From Oscillospiraceae bacterium (lineage in GTDB: Bacteria > Bacillota > Clostridia > Oscillospirales > Acutalibacteraceae), in NCBI GenBank assembly GCA_015066625.1, contig SVOC01000006.1, forward strand, positions 59,082 through 123,081: a stretch of DNA of 64,000 nt, read 5' to 3'. The position numbers were made by a program, and so were the translations under genes. The notes beneath the pieces are model-generated. The model searched no databases. It saw only the letters and a program-made list of their open reading frames with translations, and had not been told where the DNA came from. The first letter of the stretch is position 1. Each line of letters opens with the position of its first letter. Shown in pieces: positions 8,472-17,662 of the stretch.

Positions 8472-9350
8472 ATGAAATGCAGCATATGCCCCAGAAACTG
8501 CGGTGCAGACAGAAGTGTGAATACAGGTATCTGCGGAGCGGGGGATAAAATAAAAATTGCAAGAGCCGCACCTCACTATTGGGAAGAGCCCTGTCTCAGC
8601 GGTGAAAACGGGTCGGGTACGGTATTTTTTTCAGGCTGTAATTTGGGCTGTGTTTTCTGTCAGAATTACGATGTGAGCCACCGTGCATACGGTGCCGAAG
8701 TAAGTGATATTCAGCTTATGCGCACCTTTGATGGACTTATAGAAAAGGGTGTGCATAACCTTAATCTTGTAACCTCGTCGCATTATGTGCCTCAGCTTGC
8801 AAAGGTGCTTCGCGAATACAAATCACCCGTGCCTGTTGTATATAATTCATCGGGCTATGAAAAAGCAGAAACCCTGAAACTTCTTGAGGGTCTTGTTGAT
8901 ATCTACCTTCCCGATATCAAATATTTCGATTCTGCACCCGCACTGAAATATTCCGGTGCGGCGGATTATTTTGAATATGCATCATCGGCAGTGCTTGAAA
9001 TGCACCGCCAGGTCGGAAGTGTTGTGCTTGACGGAAACGGAATTGCAAAAAAGGGTATCATCATACGCCACCTTGTGTTACCCGGCAATATATCTCAGGC
9101 GGTCAAGGTTTTTGAATGGGTAAGGGATAATCCGGGCACTGAAACCTACATAAGTGTAATGCGTCAGTATACCCCTTTCGGCAAGGCAACGGAAATGCCG
9201 CCCGTCAACCGCAGACTTTCTTCAAGGGAATATGCCATTGTGAAGCAGAAAATTCTTGCAATGGGCTTTGAAAACTGCTATTTTCAGAGCTCGGAATCCG
9301 CAAAAGAAAGTTTTATTCCAAATTTTAATCTTGAAGGTGTTGACCTTTAA
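8472..9350 (+). CDS. PflA-like radical SAM protein
   Basis: A 292-residue radical SAM protein. The N-terminus carries a Cys-rich block (C2, C5, C9 and C21 in CSICPRNC...GICG), then the SAM-cluster motif GCNLGCVFCQN with CX3CX2C. This two-block layout matches the PflA-like proteins resembling pyruvate formate-lyase activases whose substrate is unknown. GAGGTG at 8460-8465 gives 6 nt to the ATG at 8472; the GTG at 8463 overlaps the RBS and is rejected. It is divergent from coaX and alone in its unit. Role as a glycyl-radical activase is possible, but no glycyl-radical enzyme is nearby. Confidence 0.83.
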   Translation: MKCSICPRNCGADRSVNTGICGAGDKIKIARAAPHYWEEPCLSGENGSGTVFFSGCNLGCVFCQNYDVSHRAYGAEVSDIQLMRTFDGLIEKGVHNLNLVTSSHYVPQLAKVLREYKSPVPVVYNSSGYEKAETLKLLEGLVDIYLPDIKYFDSAPALKYSGAADYFEYASSAVLEMHRQVGSVVLDGNGIAKKGIIIRHLVLPGNISQAVKVFEWVRDNPGTETYISVMRQYTPFGKATEMPPVNRRLSSREYAIVKQKILAMGFENCYFQSSESAKESFIPNFNLEGVDL

Positions 9351-9404
9351 TAAAAAATTTGGTAAATTGTAATAGTAATTTAATTAACGGAGGTTAATAT
9401 TGTT

Positions 9405-9860
9405 ATGAAAGGCTTTGCAGCAGAATTCAAAAAGTTCATTATGAGAGGCAATGTTATCGACCTTGCAGTCGGTGTTATCATCGGCGGTGCTTTCCAGGCG
9501 ATTGTAAAATCACTTGTTGACGATATTATTATGCCTGTCATAAGTCTTGCAACAAAGGGTGTTGATTTTGCCAACAAGTTCATCGTCCTCGGTGAAGGCG
9601 AGTTTGCAACTCTTGCCGAAGCTCAGGAAGCAGGCGTAGCGGCACTTGCTTACGGTAATTTCATCAATGCAGTTATCAACTTCCTTATTATGGCTTTCGT
9701 AATCTTCTGTCTTGTCAAGACAATCAACAGGGTTAACGAAAAGACACAGAAGAAGGAAGAGGCAGCTCCCGCTGAGCCCACAACCAAGGAATGCCCCTAC
9801 TGTAAGAGCGAGATTGCAATCGGCGCAACAAAGTGCCCCAACTGCACATCTGAACTTTAA
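9405..9860 (+). CDS. mscL: Large-conductance mechanosensitive channel with C-terminal zinc ribbon
   Basis: MscL releases osmolytes under hypo-osmotic shock as a homopentamer in the cytoplasmic membrane. Residues 1-105 carry the canonical [20 protein letters not shown] start, TM1 and TM2. After the usual charged C-terminal helix, residues 125-151 add an extra module with CPYC and CPNC pairs, a zinc ribbon, making the protein 151 residues against about 130 for a plain MscL. GGAGG lies before the ATG. A strong hairpin terminator follows, so it is monocistronic. The role of the cytoplasmic zinc ribbon is unknown; oligomer stabilisation or sensing are guesses. Confidence 0.95.
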   Translation: MKGFAAEFKKFIMRGNVIDLAVGVIIGGAFQAIVKSLVDDIIMPVISLATKGVDFANKFIVLGEGEFATLAEAQEAGVAALAYGNFINAVINFLIMAFVIFCLVKTINRVNEKTQKKEEAAPAEPTTKECPYCKSEIAIGATKCPNCTSEL

Positions 9861-9869
9861 TCCGGAATC

Positions 9870-9907
9870 GGGCGCAAAGCACATAAGGTTGCTTTGCGCT
9901 CTTTTTT
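9870..9907 (+). terminator. Rho-independent terminator of mscL
   Basis: A perfect 10-bp stem (GCGCAAAGCA at 9872-9881 with its complement at 9890-9899, extendable by two pairs) is followed by six T. Confidence 0.93.
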
Positions 9908-9930
9908 ATCCATAGCAAGGAGCAAAGAAT

Positions 9931-10737
9931 ATGAAATTAGGATTCATAGGCACGGGCAATCTTGCAAGCGCGATTCTCAGAGGAGTTGTTGCCGCAGGTA
10001 AGATAAAACCCGAAGAAATAATGATTTACGATATAAACGAGGAAAAGCTTTTTCAGCTTAAGGAGGAGCTTTCCGTCAATGTTGCAAACAGCGCGAATCA
10101 GGTTGCCGCAGAATGCGACAATACGGTTATTGCTGTCAAACCCAAAGATTTTGCATTTCTTGCAGGTTCAATAAGCGGCAATGTTGAAAAGAGAAACTCT
10201 CTCGTTATCTCAACAGCCGCAGGCACGGAAATTCAAAAAATAGAAGGATGCTTCGGCTTTGATGTGAAGGTTGCAAGAATTATGCCCAACCTCAACGCCG
10301 CCGTAGGTGAATCAATGACCGCAGTATGCTTTTCGGGCAGTGTGAGTGACGAAGAAAAAGTATTTGCAGTTGAGCTGTGCTCATATTTCGGCAAATGCGT
10401 TGAGCTTGACGAAAAATATTTTTCCGCATTCACAGCCATAGCAGGTTCTGCACCCGCTTTTGCGTTCATGTTTGCGGATTCACTTGCAAACGCAGGTGTC
10501 AAATACGGTCTGCCTGCGGAAACCGCACAGAATATTGCGGCGCAGATGCTTTTCGGCTCTGCAAAGCTTATGCTTGAAAGCCCGCTTTCGGTGAGCCAGC
10601 TTGTAAGGAATGTGTGCTCGCCCGGCGGCACCACCATTGAGGGTGTATGCAGTCTTAAAGAAACGGGATTTGAAAATTCCGTTATCAGAGCGGTTGATAA
10701 AACCGTTGAGAAAGACAGAAAAATGAGTGGCAGATAA
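9931..10737 (+). CDS. proC: Pyrroline-5-carboxylate reductase
   Basis: A 268-residue ProC enzyme, the last step of proline synthesis (NAD(P)H reduction of 1-pyrroline-5-carboxylate). The Rossmann motif GFIGTGNLASAIL is at residues 4-16. AVKPKD, a NLNAAVGE segment and the C-terminal signature with CSPGGTTIEGV are all present. AAGGAG precedes the ATG. It starts 23 nt after the mscL terminator and is followed after 11 nt by the DUF4091 gene, whose role is unrelated. Confidence 0.95.
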   Translation: MKLGFIGTGNLASAILRGVVAAGKIKPEEIMIYDINEEKLFQLKEELSVNVANSANQVAAECDNTVIAVKPKDFAFLAGSISGNVEKRNSLVISTAAGTEIQKIEGCFGFDVKVARIMPNLNAAVGESMTAVCFSGSVSDEEKVFAVELCSYFGKCVELDEKYFSAFTAIAGSAPAFAFMFADSLANAGVKYGLPAETAQNIAAQMLFGSAKLMLESPLSVSQLVRNVCSPGGTTIEGVCSLKETGFENSVIRAVDKTVEKDRKMSGR

Positions 10738-10748
10738 GGAGTGATTTT

Positions 10749-12371
10749 ATGGAGCTTATTATTCTCAGTTCACTTGAAAAAGTGTTTTTTGATGAAAAGC
10801 CTTCGGCAGAAGCTTTCGGCGGATTTTCAATGCTTAAAAATGAAAAATCGTCATTTCAGGCGGCGTTCTGCCCCGAAAATGACGGCTCTGTAACCGCTGA
10901 ACTTTGCGGAGAGCTTGCGAAGTATTCAAAGGCATACATAGTTAAGGATGTGCCCGTAGGCAATGCTTGTTCCGAAGATGCAGATGACCTTTATCTCCGA
11001 AAGACCTCGGGAATGTATCCCGATTACCTTGTGCCGGCAGACGGTGAAATTGCCGTTGAGGCAGGCAAATGGTACAGCATATGGGTCGAGGTTGCGCCTC
11101 AGAGCGGCTTTACGGGTAAGGATAAGCTGACGGTAAATGTTTCTCACAATGTTGAGGGAACCGTTTGCGGTGAGGTTGAGATTGAGGTTATTGATGCAGA
11201 ACTTCCACGTCAGGAGCTTATCTACACAAACTGGTATCATTCGGACTGTATATGCAATTATTACGGAATTGAGCCTTTCAGCGAAGAATACTGGCGTATT
11301 AATCGTAATTTTATCAGAACAGCAGTTGAACACGGTATGAACTGCATACTGACTCCCGTTTTTACACCTCCCCTTGACACAAAGGTGGGCGGTGAAAGAC
11401 GCACCGTTCAGCTTGTGAAAATCCGTCATCACGGCGGTAAATATTACTTTGACTTCAAAAATCTGAAAAAGTGGATGGATATGTGCCGTGAATGCGGTAT
11501 TGAATATTTTGAAATAAGCCATTTCTATACCCAGTGGGGTGCAAAGCACGCACCCAAAATTGTTGCACTTGACCGCAAGGGCAGGGAGAAAAAAATATTC
11601 GGCTGGTTTACACGCACATCAAGCAAGGCATATGACGATTTTCTCCGTCAGTTTGCTGCTGCATTTATTTCTTTTGTTGAAAGAGAAGGTGTGAAGGATA
11701 AATGCTTCCTTCATGTTTCCGATGAACCCAACGATAAGCAGCTAAAGGTTTACTCAAGACGCGCGGCATTCATTGCGGAAATCTTCCCCGGCTTTAAGGT
11801 GATTGATGCTCTTTCGGATTTTGAGTTTTATGAAAAAGGTGCGGTTAAAAACCCGATTCCCTGTGAAGACCATATAACTGATTTCGCAGGCAGGGTGCCC
11901 GAATTGTGGACTTATTACTGCTGCGGTCAGGGTCATTCATATGTACCCAACAGATTTATGTCAATGCCTTCTCTCCGTAACAGAGTGCTGGGTGTATTGC
12001 TTTACAAGTATGACATAAAGGGTTTTTTGCAGTGGGGCTACAACTTCTATAACAGCCAGTATTCAATTAAAGCAATTGACCCTTACAAGGTAACCGATGC
12101 AGGCGGAAGCTTCCCATCAGGCGATTCGTTTGTGGTTTATCCTGCAGATAACGGCGAAACCTATAACTCTCTCAGACTCAAGGTTTTCTACGACGGTTTT
12201 CAGGATTTGAAAGCACTCAGACTGCTTGAAAGCAAAATCGGCAGGGATAAGGTGCTTGAGCTTGTTGATAAAGACCTTTTCAAACCTCTCACATTTATGG
12301 AATATCCCCACGATGCAGAGTGGCTTTATGAGCTGAGAGAAAAGGTAAATCAGATGATTAAGGAGAATTGA
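10749..12371 (+). CDS. DUF4091 (GH123-like) glycoside hydrolase
   Basis: A 540-residue protein without signal peptide. The N-terminal 150 residues are beta-rich; a TIM-barrel follows, with a C-terminal region matching DUF4091, including the QWGYNFYN motif. HVSDEPND (around residue 325) holds an Asp-Glu pair placed as in GH123 enzymes, where such a pair drives substrate-assisted hydrolysis of N-acetyl-galactosaminides. It is immediately followed (1 nt) by the alpha-galactosidase gene, implying joint action on a galacto- or GalNAc-containing glycan. Substrate is inferred from family and neighbour only; cytoplasmic location suggests imported oligosaccharides. Confidence 0.72.
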   Translation: MELIILSSLEKVFFDEKPSAEAFGGFSMLKNEKSSFQAAFCPENDGSVTAELCGELAKYSKAYIVKDVPVGNACSEDADDLYLRKTSGMYPDYLVPADGEIAVEAGKWYSIWVEVAPQSGFTGKDKLTVNVSHNVEGTVCGEVEIEVIDAELPRQELIYTNWYHSDCICNYYGIEPFSEEYWRINRNFIRTAVEHGMNCILTPVFTPPLDTKVGGERRTVQLVKIRHHGGKYYFDFKNLKKWMDMCRECGIEYFEISHFYTQWGAKHAPKIVALDRKGREKKIFGWFTRTSSKAYDDFLRQFAAAFISFVEREGVKDKCFLHVSDEPNDKQLKVYSRRAAFIAEIFPGFKVIDALSDFEFYEKGAVKNPIPCEDHITDFAGRVPELWTYYCCGQGHSYVPNRFMSMPSLRNRVLGVLLYKYDIKGFLQWGYNFYNSQYSIKAIDPYKVTDAGGSFPSGDSFVVYPADNGETYNSLRLKVFYDGFQDLKALRLLESKIGRDKVLELVDKDLFKPLTFMEYPHDAEWLYELREKVNQMIKEN

Positions 12372-12372
12372 A

Positions 12373-14553
12373 ATGCCAATCATTTTTGACAGCGAGAAGA
12401 AAATTTTTAAGCTTGACACCGCAACTTCAAGCTATGTATTTGAGATTTACGAGCAGAATTATATTGTTCATCTTTATTACGGTGCAAAAATTCCCGATTA
12501 CAATCTTTCTGAATTCCGTTACACAGGCGGTTTTGCATCCTTCAGCCCCAACAACATAAAAGTTGAGGATTGGCGTTTTTCACCCGACATCAATCCCTTT
12601 GAATATCCCGGCAACGGTGCGGGCGATTTCAGAACATCCGCAATCGCAATAAAGAATGCAGACGGCAACAATGCTACGGATATGCGTTATGTATCCCATA
12701 AAATTTATCCCGGCAAGCCTGCCATTGAGGGTCTGCCTGCCCTTTATGCTGAGGATGACAGCGAGGCAACAACTCTTGAACTTCTTACCGAGGATTCCGT
12801 TACGGGTATTCAGACGGTGCTTTATTATACCGTTTTCGAAAAGCTTGGTGCCATGACGAGAAGCGTAAAGGTTATCAATAATTCCGATAAAACCGTTGAA
12901 ATCGAAAAGGTGATGAGTACCTGTGTTGACTTCCACACAAGCGATTACGAAATGCTTTCGCTTTACGGAAGATGGGGCAAGGAAAGAGCTTTGGAAAGAC
13001 GTGCCCTTGCTCACGGCAGACAGCTTGTTTCAAGCAAGAGAGGTTCCTCAAGCCATCATCAGAATCCCTTTGCCGCCATTGTTGACAAAGGCGCAACCGA
13101 GGATTACGGCAACGCATACGGCTTTAACTTCGTTTACAGCGGCAACTTTGTGTTTGAGGCAGAGGTCAATCAGAATTCAGGCACAAGAGTTATAATGGGT
13201 ATCAATCCCGAAAACTTCGGCTGGCAGCTTAAAGCAGGCGAATATTTCTGCTCACCCGAGGTTGTTATGGTATATACTTCCGACGGTATCGGCGAAATGA
13301 GCCGTATTTTCCACAGACTTTACAGAAAACACCTCATCAGAGGCAAGTGGAAGGATATCAAACGCCCCTTGCTTATCAACAACTGGGAAGCAACAGGTAT
13401 GGAATTCACGGGTGCACAGCTTGTAACCTTTGCCGAAAGAGCAAAAGAGCTCGGCATTGAAATGCTTGTTATGGATGACGGTTGGTTTGGTGACAGAAAT
13501 TCAGACAGAAGCGGTCTTGGCGACTGGCAGGTTAACGAAGAAAAGCTTGGCGGTACACTTGCCGAGTTTGTAAATAAAATCAATGCTCTCGGTATTAAAT
13601 TCGGTATCTGGTATGAGCCCGAAATGATATCGCGTGACAGCAATCTTTACCGTGCGCATCCTGATTGGTGTCTTCATGTTCCCAACCGTGAAAAATCCAT
13701 TGCACGACACCAGTATGTGCTTGACTATTCAAGGAAGGATGTCCGTGACTATGTTTTCGGCGAAATGAAAAAGGTTCTTTCTACCTGTAAAATAGACTAC
13801 CTTAAATGGGATTTCAACCGTAATCTTTCAGAAGTAGGCTCCGCAATTCTTCCTGCCGAACAGCAGAAGGAAGTGTTCCACCGTTTTGTTCTGGGTACAT
13901 ATGATGTTATGGACAGACTTACCAAGGAATTCCCCCATATGCTTATTGAGAACTGCTCAGGCGGCGGCGGACGCTTTGACCCCGGTACTCTTTATTTCTC
14001 ACCTCAGATCTGGACCAGCGATAACACAGACCCCATCGAGCGTCTTACAATTCAGTTTGGTACTTCAATGTGCTATCCGGCATCAACCATGGGTGCCCAT
14101 GTTTCCGCTTCAAGACGTACGGGCTACGATACAAAGGGTAATGTTGCTCTCTGGGGTTCATTCGGCTATGAGCTTGACCCCAACAAGTTCACTGACGAAG
14201 AAAAACGCATCGTAAAGTGTCAGGTTAAGGAATATCACAAATATTATGATGTGATTCATTACGGCGACCTTTACAGACTTGTGACTCCATTTGAAAATCC
14301 TTACAGAGTTGCCTGGCAGTTCGTTTCGGAGGATAAGAACGAAGCACTTCTCACAAGTGTTATTATGCGTGAACCTGCCGACAGAGCGTTTTATATTAAG
14401 CTCAAAGGTCTTGACCCTGAAAAGTACTACATTGACGAGGAAACCGACGAGGTTTATTCCGGTGCACTCCTTATGAATGCGGGTCTTGCATTTACAACTC
14501 TCAGAAACGATGACGGCGACAGCTTTGTCAAGTATTTCAAGGCAGTCGAATAA
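12373..14553 (+). CDS. Alpha-galactosidase, glycoside hydrolase family 36
   Basis: A 726-residue GH36 enzyme that removes terminal alpha-galactose from raffinose-type sugars or galactosylated glycans. The N-terminal beta-supersandwich is followed by the (beta/alpha)8 barrel: NNWEATGMEFT, LVMDDGWFG and the nucleophile Asp of YLKWDFNRN; the acid/base Asp lies in the ...WTSDNTDP segment after GGGGRFDPG. No signal peptide, so cytoplasmic. Length agrees with group I GH36 (about 720-740). It starts 1 nt after the DUF4091 stop with AGGAG inside the previous gene's end. Confidence 0.93.
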   Translation: MPIIFDSEKKIFKLDTATSSYVFEIYEQNYIVHLYYGAKIPDYNLSEFRYTGGFASFSPNNIKVEDWRFSPDINPFEYPGNGAGDFRTSAIAIKNADGNNATDMRYVSHKIYPGKPAIEGLPALYAEDDSEATTLELLTEDSVTGIQTVLYYTVFEKLGAMTRSVKVINNSDKTVEIEKVMSTCVDFHTSDYEMLSLYGRWGKERALERRALAHGRQLVSSKRGSSSHHQNPFAAIVDKGATEDYGNAYGFNFVYSGNFVFEAEVNQNSGTRVIMGINPENFGWQLKAGEYFCSPEVVMVYTSDGIGEMSRIFHRLYRKHLIRGKWKDIKRPLLINNWEATGMEFTGAQLVTFAERAKELGIEMLVMDDGWFGDRNSDRSGLGDWQVNEEKLGGTLAEFVNKINALGIKFGIWYEPEMISRDSNLYRAHPDWCLHVPNREKSIARHQYVLDYSRKDVRDYVFGEMKKVLSTCKIDYLKWDFNRNLSEVGSAILPAEQQKEVFHRFVLGTYDVMDRLTKEFPHMLIENCSGGGGRFDPGTLYFSPQIWTSDNTDPIERLTIQFGTSMCYPASTMGAHVSASRRTGYDTKGNVALWGSFGYELDPNKFTDEEKRIVKCQVKEYHKYYDVIHYGDLYRLVTPFENPYRVAWQFVSEDKNEALLTSVIMREPADRAFYIKLKGLDPEKYYIDEETDEVYSGALLMNAGLAFTTLRNDDGDSFVKYFKAVE

Positions 14554-14573
14554 TTTAAAAGGAGGAAACGATT

Positions 14574-15110
14574 ATGAAAATCTGTCCAAAATGCAGTACA
14601 CCTCTTGAAGACAATATGAAGTTCTGCACAACCTGCGGCTTCTCATTTGAGCAGAGTGAGGCAGAGCCTCAGCCTGCTGCAGAAAATTCTGAAAGGCAGA
14701 GAAACCCGCAGTACGGTCAGCCTTTCTTCGGTCAGCAGACATATGCACCGCCCGTTGAAAAAGACCCCTTTGACCATACGGATGAATTTGACCCCAGAGA
14801 TATTTCGGAAAACAAGGTTATTGCAATGCTTATTTACCTTATGGGTGTAGCGGGTGTGCTTATTGCACTGCTTTCGCAGAGCCATTCGGCTTATGTTGCT
14901 TTCCACCTCAGACAGGCACTGAAATTTATGGTTTGTAATGCACTTCTGACCCTTGCGGCGGCAGTGCTGAGCTGGACGGTAATCGTACCCATCGCCTGCG
15001 GAATTGCAATTGTTGTTCTTCTTGTTGTGAAGATTATCTGCTTTGTTGATATCTGCAACGGCAAGGCAAAAGAGCCTGCAATTATCAAAAATCTTAATTT
15101 CCTCAAATAA
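14574..15110 (+). CDS. Zinc-ribbon membrane protein (DUF4870-like)
   Basis: A 178-residue protein: an N-terminal zinc ribbon with CPKC and CTTC pairs (residues 4-21), a Gln/Pro-rich linker, and from about residue 80 a hydrophobic region of three to four helices containing SAYVAFHLRQALKF, which resembles the DUF4870 family. Function unknown. AAGGAGG precedes the ATG 20 nt after the alpha-galactosidase stop, so it is the last gene of that unit and ends at a strong terminator. Confidence 0.75.
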   Translation: MKICPKCSTPLEDNMKFCTTCGFSFEQSEAEPQPAAENSERQRNPQYGQPFFGQQTYAPPVEKDPFDHTDEFDPRDISENKVIAMLIYLMGVAGVLIALLSQSHSAYVAFHLRQALKFMVCNALLTLAAAVLSWTVIVPIACGIAIVVLLVVKIICFVDICNGKAKEPAIIKNLNFLK

Positions 15111-15114
15111 AACC

Positions 15115-15149
15115 AATAACCGACCTCGCAGTGAGGTCGGTTATTTCTA
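15115..15149. terminator. Bidirectional terminator between convergent genes
   Basis: AATAACCGACCTC (15115-15127) pairs over 13 bp with GAGGTCGGTTATT (15133-15145), loop of 5 nt, T-rich on the right and A-rich on the left side. Confidence 0.9.
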
Positions 15150-15159
15150 TATGTTAAAA

Positions 15160-16263
15160 TTATTTTTTCTTCTTTTTCCTTACACTCTTTATTATTGCCG
15201 CAACACCTGCAACCGCACCTGCCACTATGGCTGCTTCCTTGACTGCGGTCACAACCTGAGATACACTGGTGGGTACATATGAATAAACAGCAAATTTGGG
15301 CTTGTTTTTTACTTCATTGCCGCAAAGCTCACCGAAGGTAACGGTTTTGGTTTCGTATGTGCCGTTTTCTTCAATGTCAAAAATTCTTACGCCTCTTTTA
15401 AGTCCTGGACCGTATACGTTGAAGCCGGCACCCTGACTGTAACCGAGGTCGATACCCTTATAATTGGCAACAAAGCTGTTGTTGTGGTCGTGTCCCACAT
15501 AAACACCCAGCATCTCGCCCTTTTCAAGGAATGCGTCAATCTCACCGCTGTTTGTGTAAGGTGTGGCAGGGGATTCGCCCATAAAATCCGCAAGACCGCT
15601 GTTGTAAGGGTCAAGGGTGTAGAATTCGTTTTTATGGTCACCGTATGCTCTTACGGCACCCTTTGTAAAACGCTTTACGGGTTTGATAACCTCAAAAAAT
15701 TCGGGTGTGGGAATATGCTGAAATGCCAGCGAGGGCAGGGGAGTTTCATAGGAATCTCTTGTGTTTCTGTACCATTCAAGCTGCTCAGGGTTAAGTCCGC
15801 TGTAACCGCCGTCTTCCGCTTTTGAATGTGTATCAAACATATAAACAAGGAATTTTCCGCCTACATTCAGGCAGAATGTGCCCTTGTCGTTTTCGCTTGC
15901 TGCATCGGAATAAACAAACATCGGGGATTGCTTGTAAATTTCAAACTGCTCGCTGTTATTCAGCGCGGCTTCACCGTCGTGATTTCCGAAGGTCATTGTG
16001 AAAGGTATGTTTCTGTCCTCAAGAGGCTTTATGAGTGCCTTGAGTGTTGAGATAACATTTTCCTTGCCCTTTTTACCCATAAAAAATGAGGAATAACCCT
16101 TTATCTGGTCGCCTGTGAATACAACAAGGTCGGGCTTCTGTGAATCAAGTGCGGCACGGATAAGCTTTATTGTGTCAGGAGAAACAAAGGGAATTTCCTG
16201 AGTATCGGCAATCTGCATGATTCTGAATTTTCCGTTTTTGAAATTGAGCGGAGTATTCTGCAT
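15160..16263 (-). CDS. Metallophosphoesterase with C-terminal membrane tail
   Basis: A 367-residue calcineurin-like phosphoesterase. The two-metal motifs are visible: D-x-Q in IADTQE (an atypical form of DxH), VVFTGDQ, TFGNHDG, and late GHDHNN. There is no N-terminal signal peptide. The last 40 residues form a hydrophobic Ala/Val/Ile stretch followed by RKKKKK, which looks like a C-terminal membrane anchor with a positive end. The ATG at 16263 has AGGTGAT upstream; a GTG at 16272 lies within the RBS. Substrate unknown. It follows the PRPP synthetase gene but a terminator separates them. Confidence 0.82.
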   Translation of the reverse strand: MQNTPLNFKNGKFRIMQIADTQEIPFVSPDTIKLIRAALDSQKPDLVVFTGDQIKGYSSFFMGKKGKENVISTLKALIKPLEDRNIPFTMTFGNHDGEAALNNSEQFEIYKQSPMFVYSDAASENDKGTFCLNVGGKFLVYMFDTHSKAEDGGYSGLNPEQLEWYRNTRDSYETPLPSLAFQHIPTPEFFEVIKPVKRFTKGAVRAYGDHKNEFYTLDPYNSGLADFMGESPATPYTNSGEIDAFLEKGEMLGVYVGHDHNNSFVANYKGIDLGYSQGAGFNVYGPGLKRGVRIFDIEENGTYETKTVTFGELCGNEVKNKPKFAVYSYVPTSVSQVVTAVKEAAIVAGAVAGVAAIIKSVRKKKKK

Positions 16264-16277
16264 AAATATCACCTGCT

Positions 16278-16310
16278 GAAAAACCGCCGAAGTTCAGGGC
16301 TCCGGCGGTT
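16278..16310 (-). terminator. Terminator of the PRPP synthetase gene
   Basis: AACCGCCG (16282-16289) pairs with CGGCGGTT (16303-16310); on the minus strand the stem is followed by a run of T. Confidence 0.82.
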
Positions 16311-16321
16311 TTGTTTATTTG

Positions 16322-17512
16322 TTATTTATTTTCGATGTGGCTCTCAAAACCGTATTTTGTGAGAAGCTTGTGAATTCTTTCTTTGGGGTCAAGCAGACCG
16401 CTGATTGATTCATCGTGGTTGAGAGTGTCGATGATGTATGCGCAGTATTTTGAAACGTCAACGCTTACATACCATTCTCTCGAAAGAAGCTCGGGAGTTG
16501 AGTAAATAAGGTTGGTTGTGAATACCTTGCTGATGAGGCCGTCTTCATACGCCTTGTCGAAGGTGTCAAGACCGTTGCAGAAAAGACCGAAGGATGAGCA
16601 GATAAAGATTCTGTTTGCTTTAAGCTCCTTAAGCTTTGTTGCAACTTCAATCATTGAATCGCCTGATGAAATCATATCGTCGATAATGATAACATCCTTG
16701 CCTTCAACATTTGTGCCCAGGAATTCGTGTGCAACAATGGGGTTTCTGCCGTCGATGATAACGGAGTAGTCACGGCGCTTGTAGAACATACCCAAGTCAA
16801 GACCGAGAACATTTGCAAAGTAGATGCATCTGCCCATGCCGCCTTCATCGGGTGAAATAACCATCATATGGTTTTTGTCGATGTTAAGGTCAGGCACATT
16901 CTTGCACATTGCCTTTATCATCTGATAAACGGGCTGAACATTTTCAAAGCCGTTCTGAGGAATTGCATTGTGAACTCTGGGGTCGTGAGCGTCGAATGTG
17001 ATAACATTCTCAACGCCGTAGTTAAGGCAAAGCTCGCGGAGCATATCTGCACAGTCAAGGGATTCTCTGCTTGAGCGTCTGTGCTGTCTGCCTTCATAGA
17101 GCATAGGCATAATAACATTGATTCTTCTTGCTTTGCCGGCGATGGCGCTGATAGCTCTCTTGAGGTTTGAATAGTGGTCGTCGGGACTCATGGGAACATA
17201 ACGGCCGTACATTTTGTATTCAACGCTGTAATTGAAGGGGTCGCAGAGGATAAAAATATCAAAACCTCTGACAGTTTCGTTGATAACGCACTTGCCTTCG
17301 CCTGTACCGAATCTGGGGAAAGCAGCCTTGATAAGGTATGTTTCTCTTTCATAACCTGCAAAAGGAAGAGTGAGCTTGTGTTCGCTGTCTCTTTCTTTAC
17401 GCCAGTTAACAAGGTAATTGTCAATTTTTTGAGCGATTTTTTCGCAGCCGGGCAAAGCGATAATTCCCAGCTGACCTACGGGTATTGTTTTGAAATCTTC
17501 GTAATCAGGCAT
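16322..17512 (-). CDS. prs: Ribose-phosphate pyrophosphokinase, long form
   Basis: A 396-residue PRPP synthetase, making phosphoribosyl pyrophosphate from ribose-5-phosphate and ATP for nucleotide, His and Trp synthesis. The C-terminal phosphoribosyltransferase fold has the PRPP loop VIIIDDMISSGDS; RINVIMPMLYEGRQHRR corresponds to the ATP/catalytic loop region, and ITFDAHDPR to the metal site. It is about 80 residues longer than the usual 310-320, with extra sequence at the N-terminus and around residue 60, as in a divergent clostridial clade. Monocistronic; terminator downstream. Confidence 0.88.
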   Translation of the reverse strand: MPDYEDFKTIPVGQLGIIALPGCEKIAQKIDNYLVNWRKERDSEHKLTLPFAGYERETYLIKAAFPRFGTGEGKCVINETVRGFDIFILCDPFNYSVEYKMYGRYVPMSPDDHYSNLKRAISAIAGKARRINVIMPMLYEGRQHRRSSRESLDCADMLRELCLNYGVENVITFDAHDPRVHNAIPQNGFENVQPVYQMIKAMCKNVPDLNIDKNHMMVISPDEGGMGRCIYFANVLGLDLGMFYKRRDYSVIIDGRNPIVAHEFLGTNVEGKDVIIIDDMISSGDSMIEVATKLKELKANRIFICSSFGLFCNGLDTFDKAYEDGLISKVFTTNLIYSTPELLSREWYVSVDVSKYCAYIIDTLNHDESISGLLDPKERIHKLLTKYGFESHIENK

Positions 17513-17662
17513 AACCTAAATCCCTCCGCTTGTAGTTTATGTTTATATTCTACTATATTCCGACAAAATATTAAAGCCCATATCGGAAAATAAACAAGAA
17601 AAAAATATACAATATTTTGTGTTTCTTTTGTTCATTATGCCAAAAGCCACAACATTTTGTAA

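Noticed and set aside
10926..11549. Long minus-strand frame inside the DUF4091 gene
   Set aside because: Antisense shadow of a clear coding gene; no RBS or motif.
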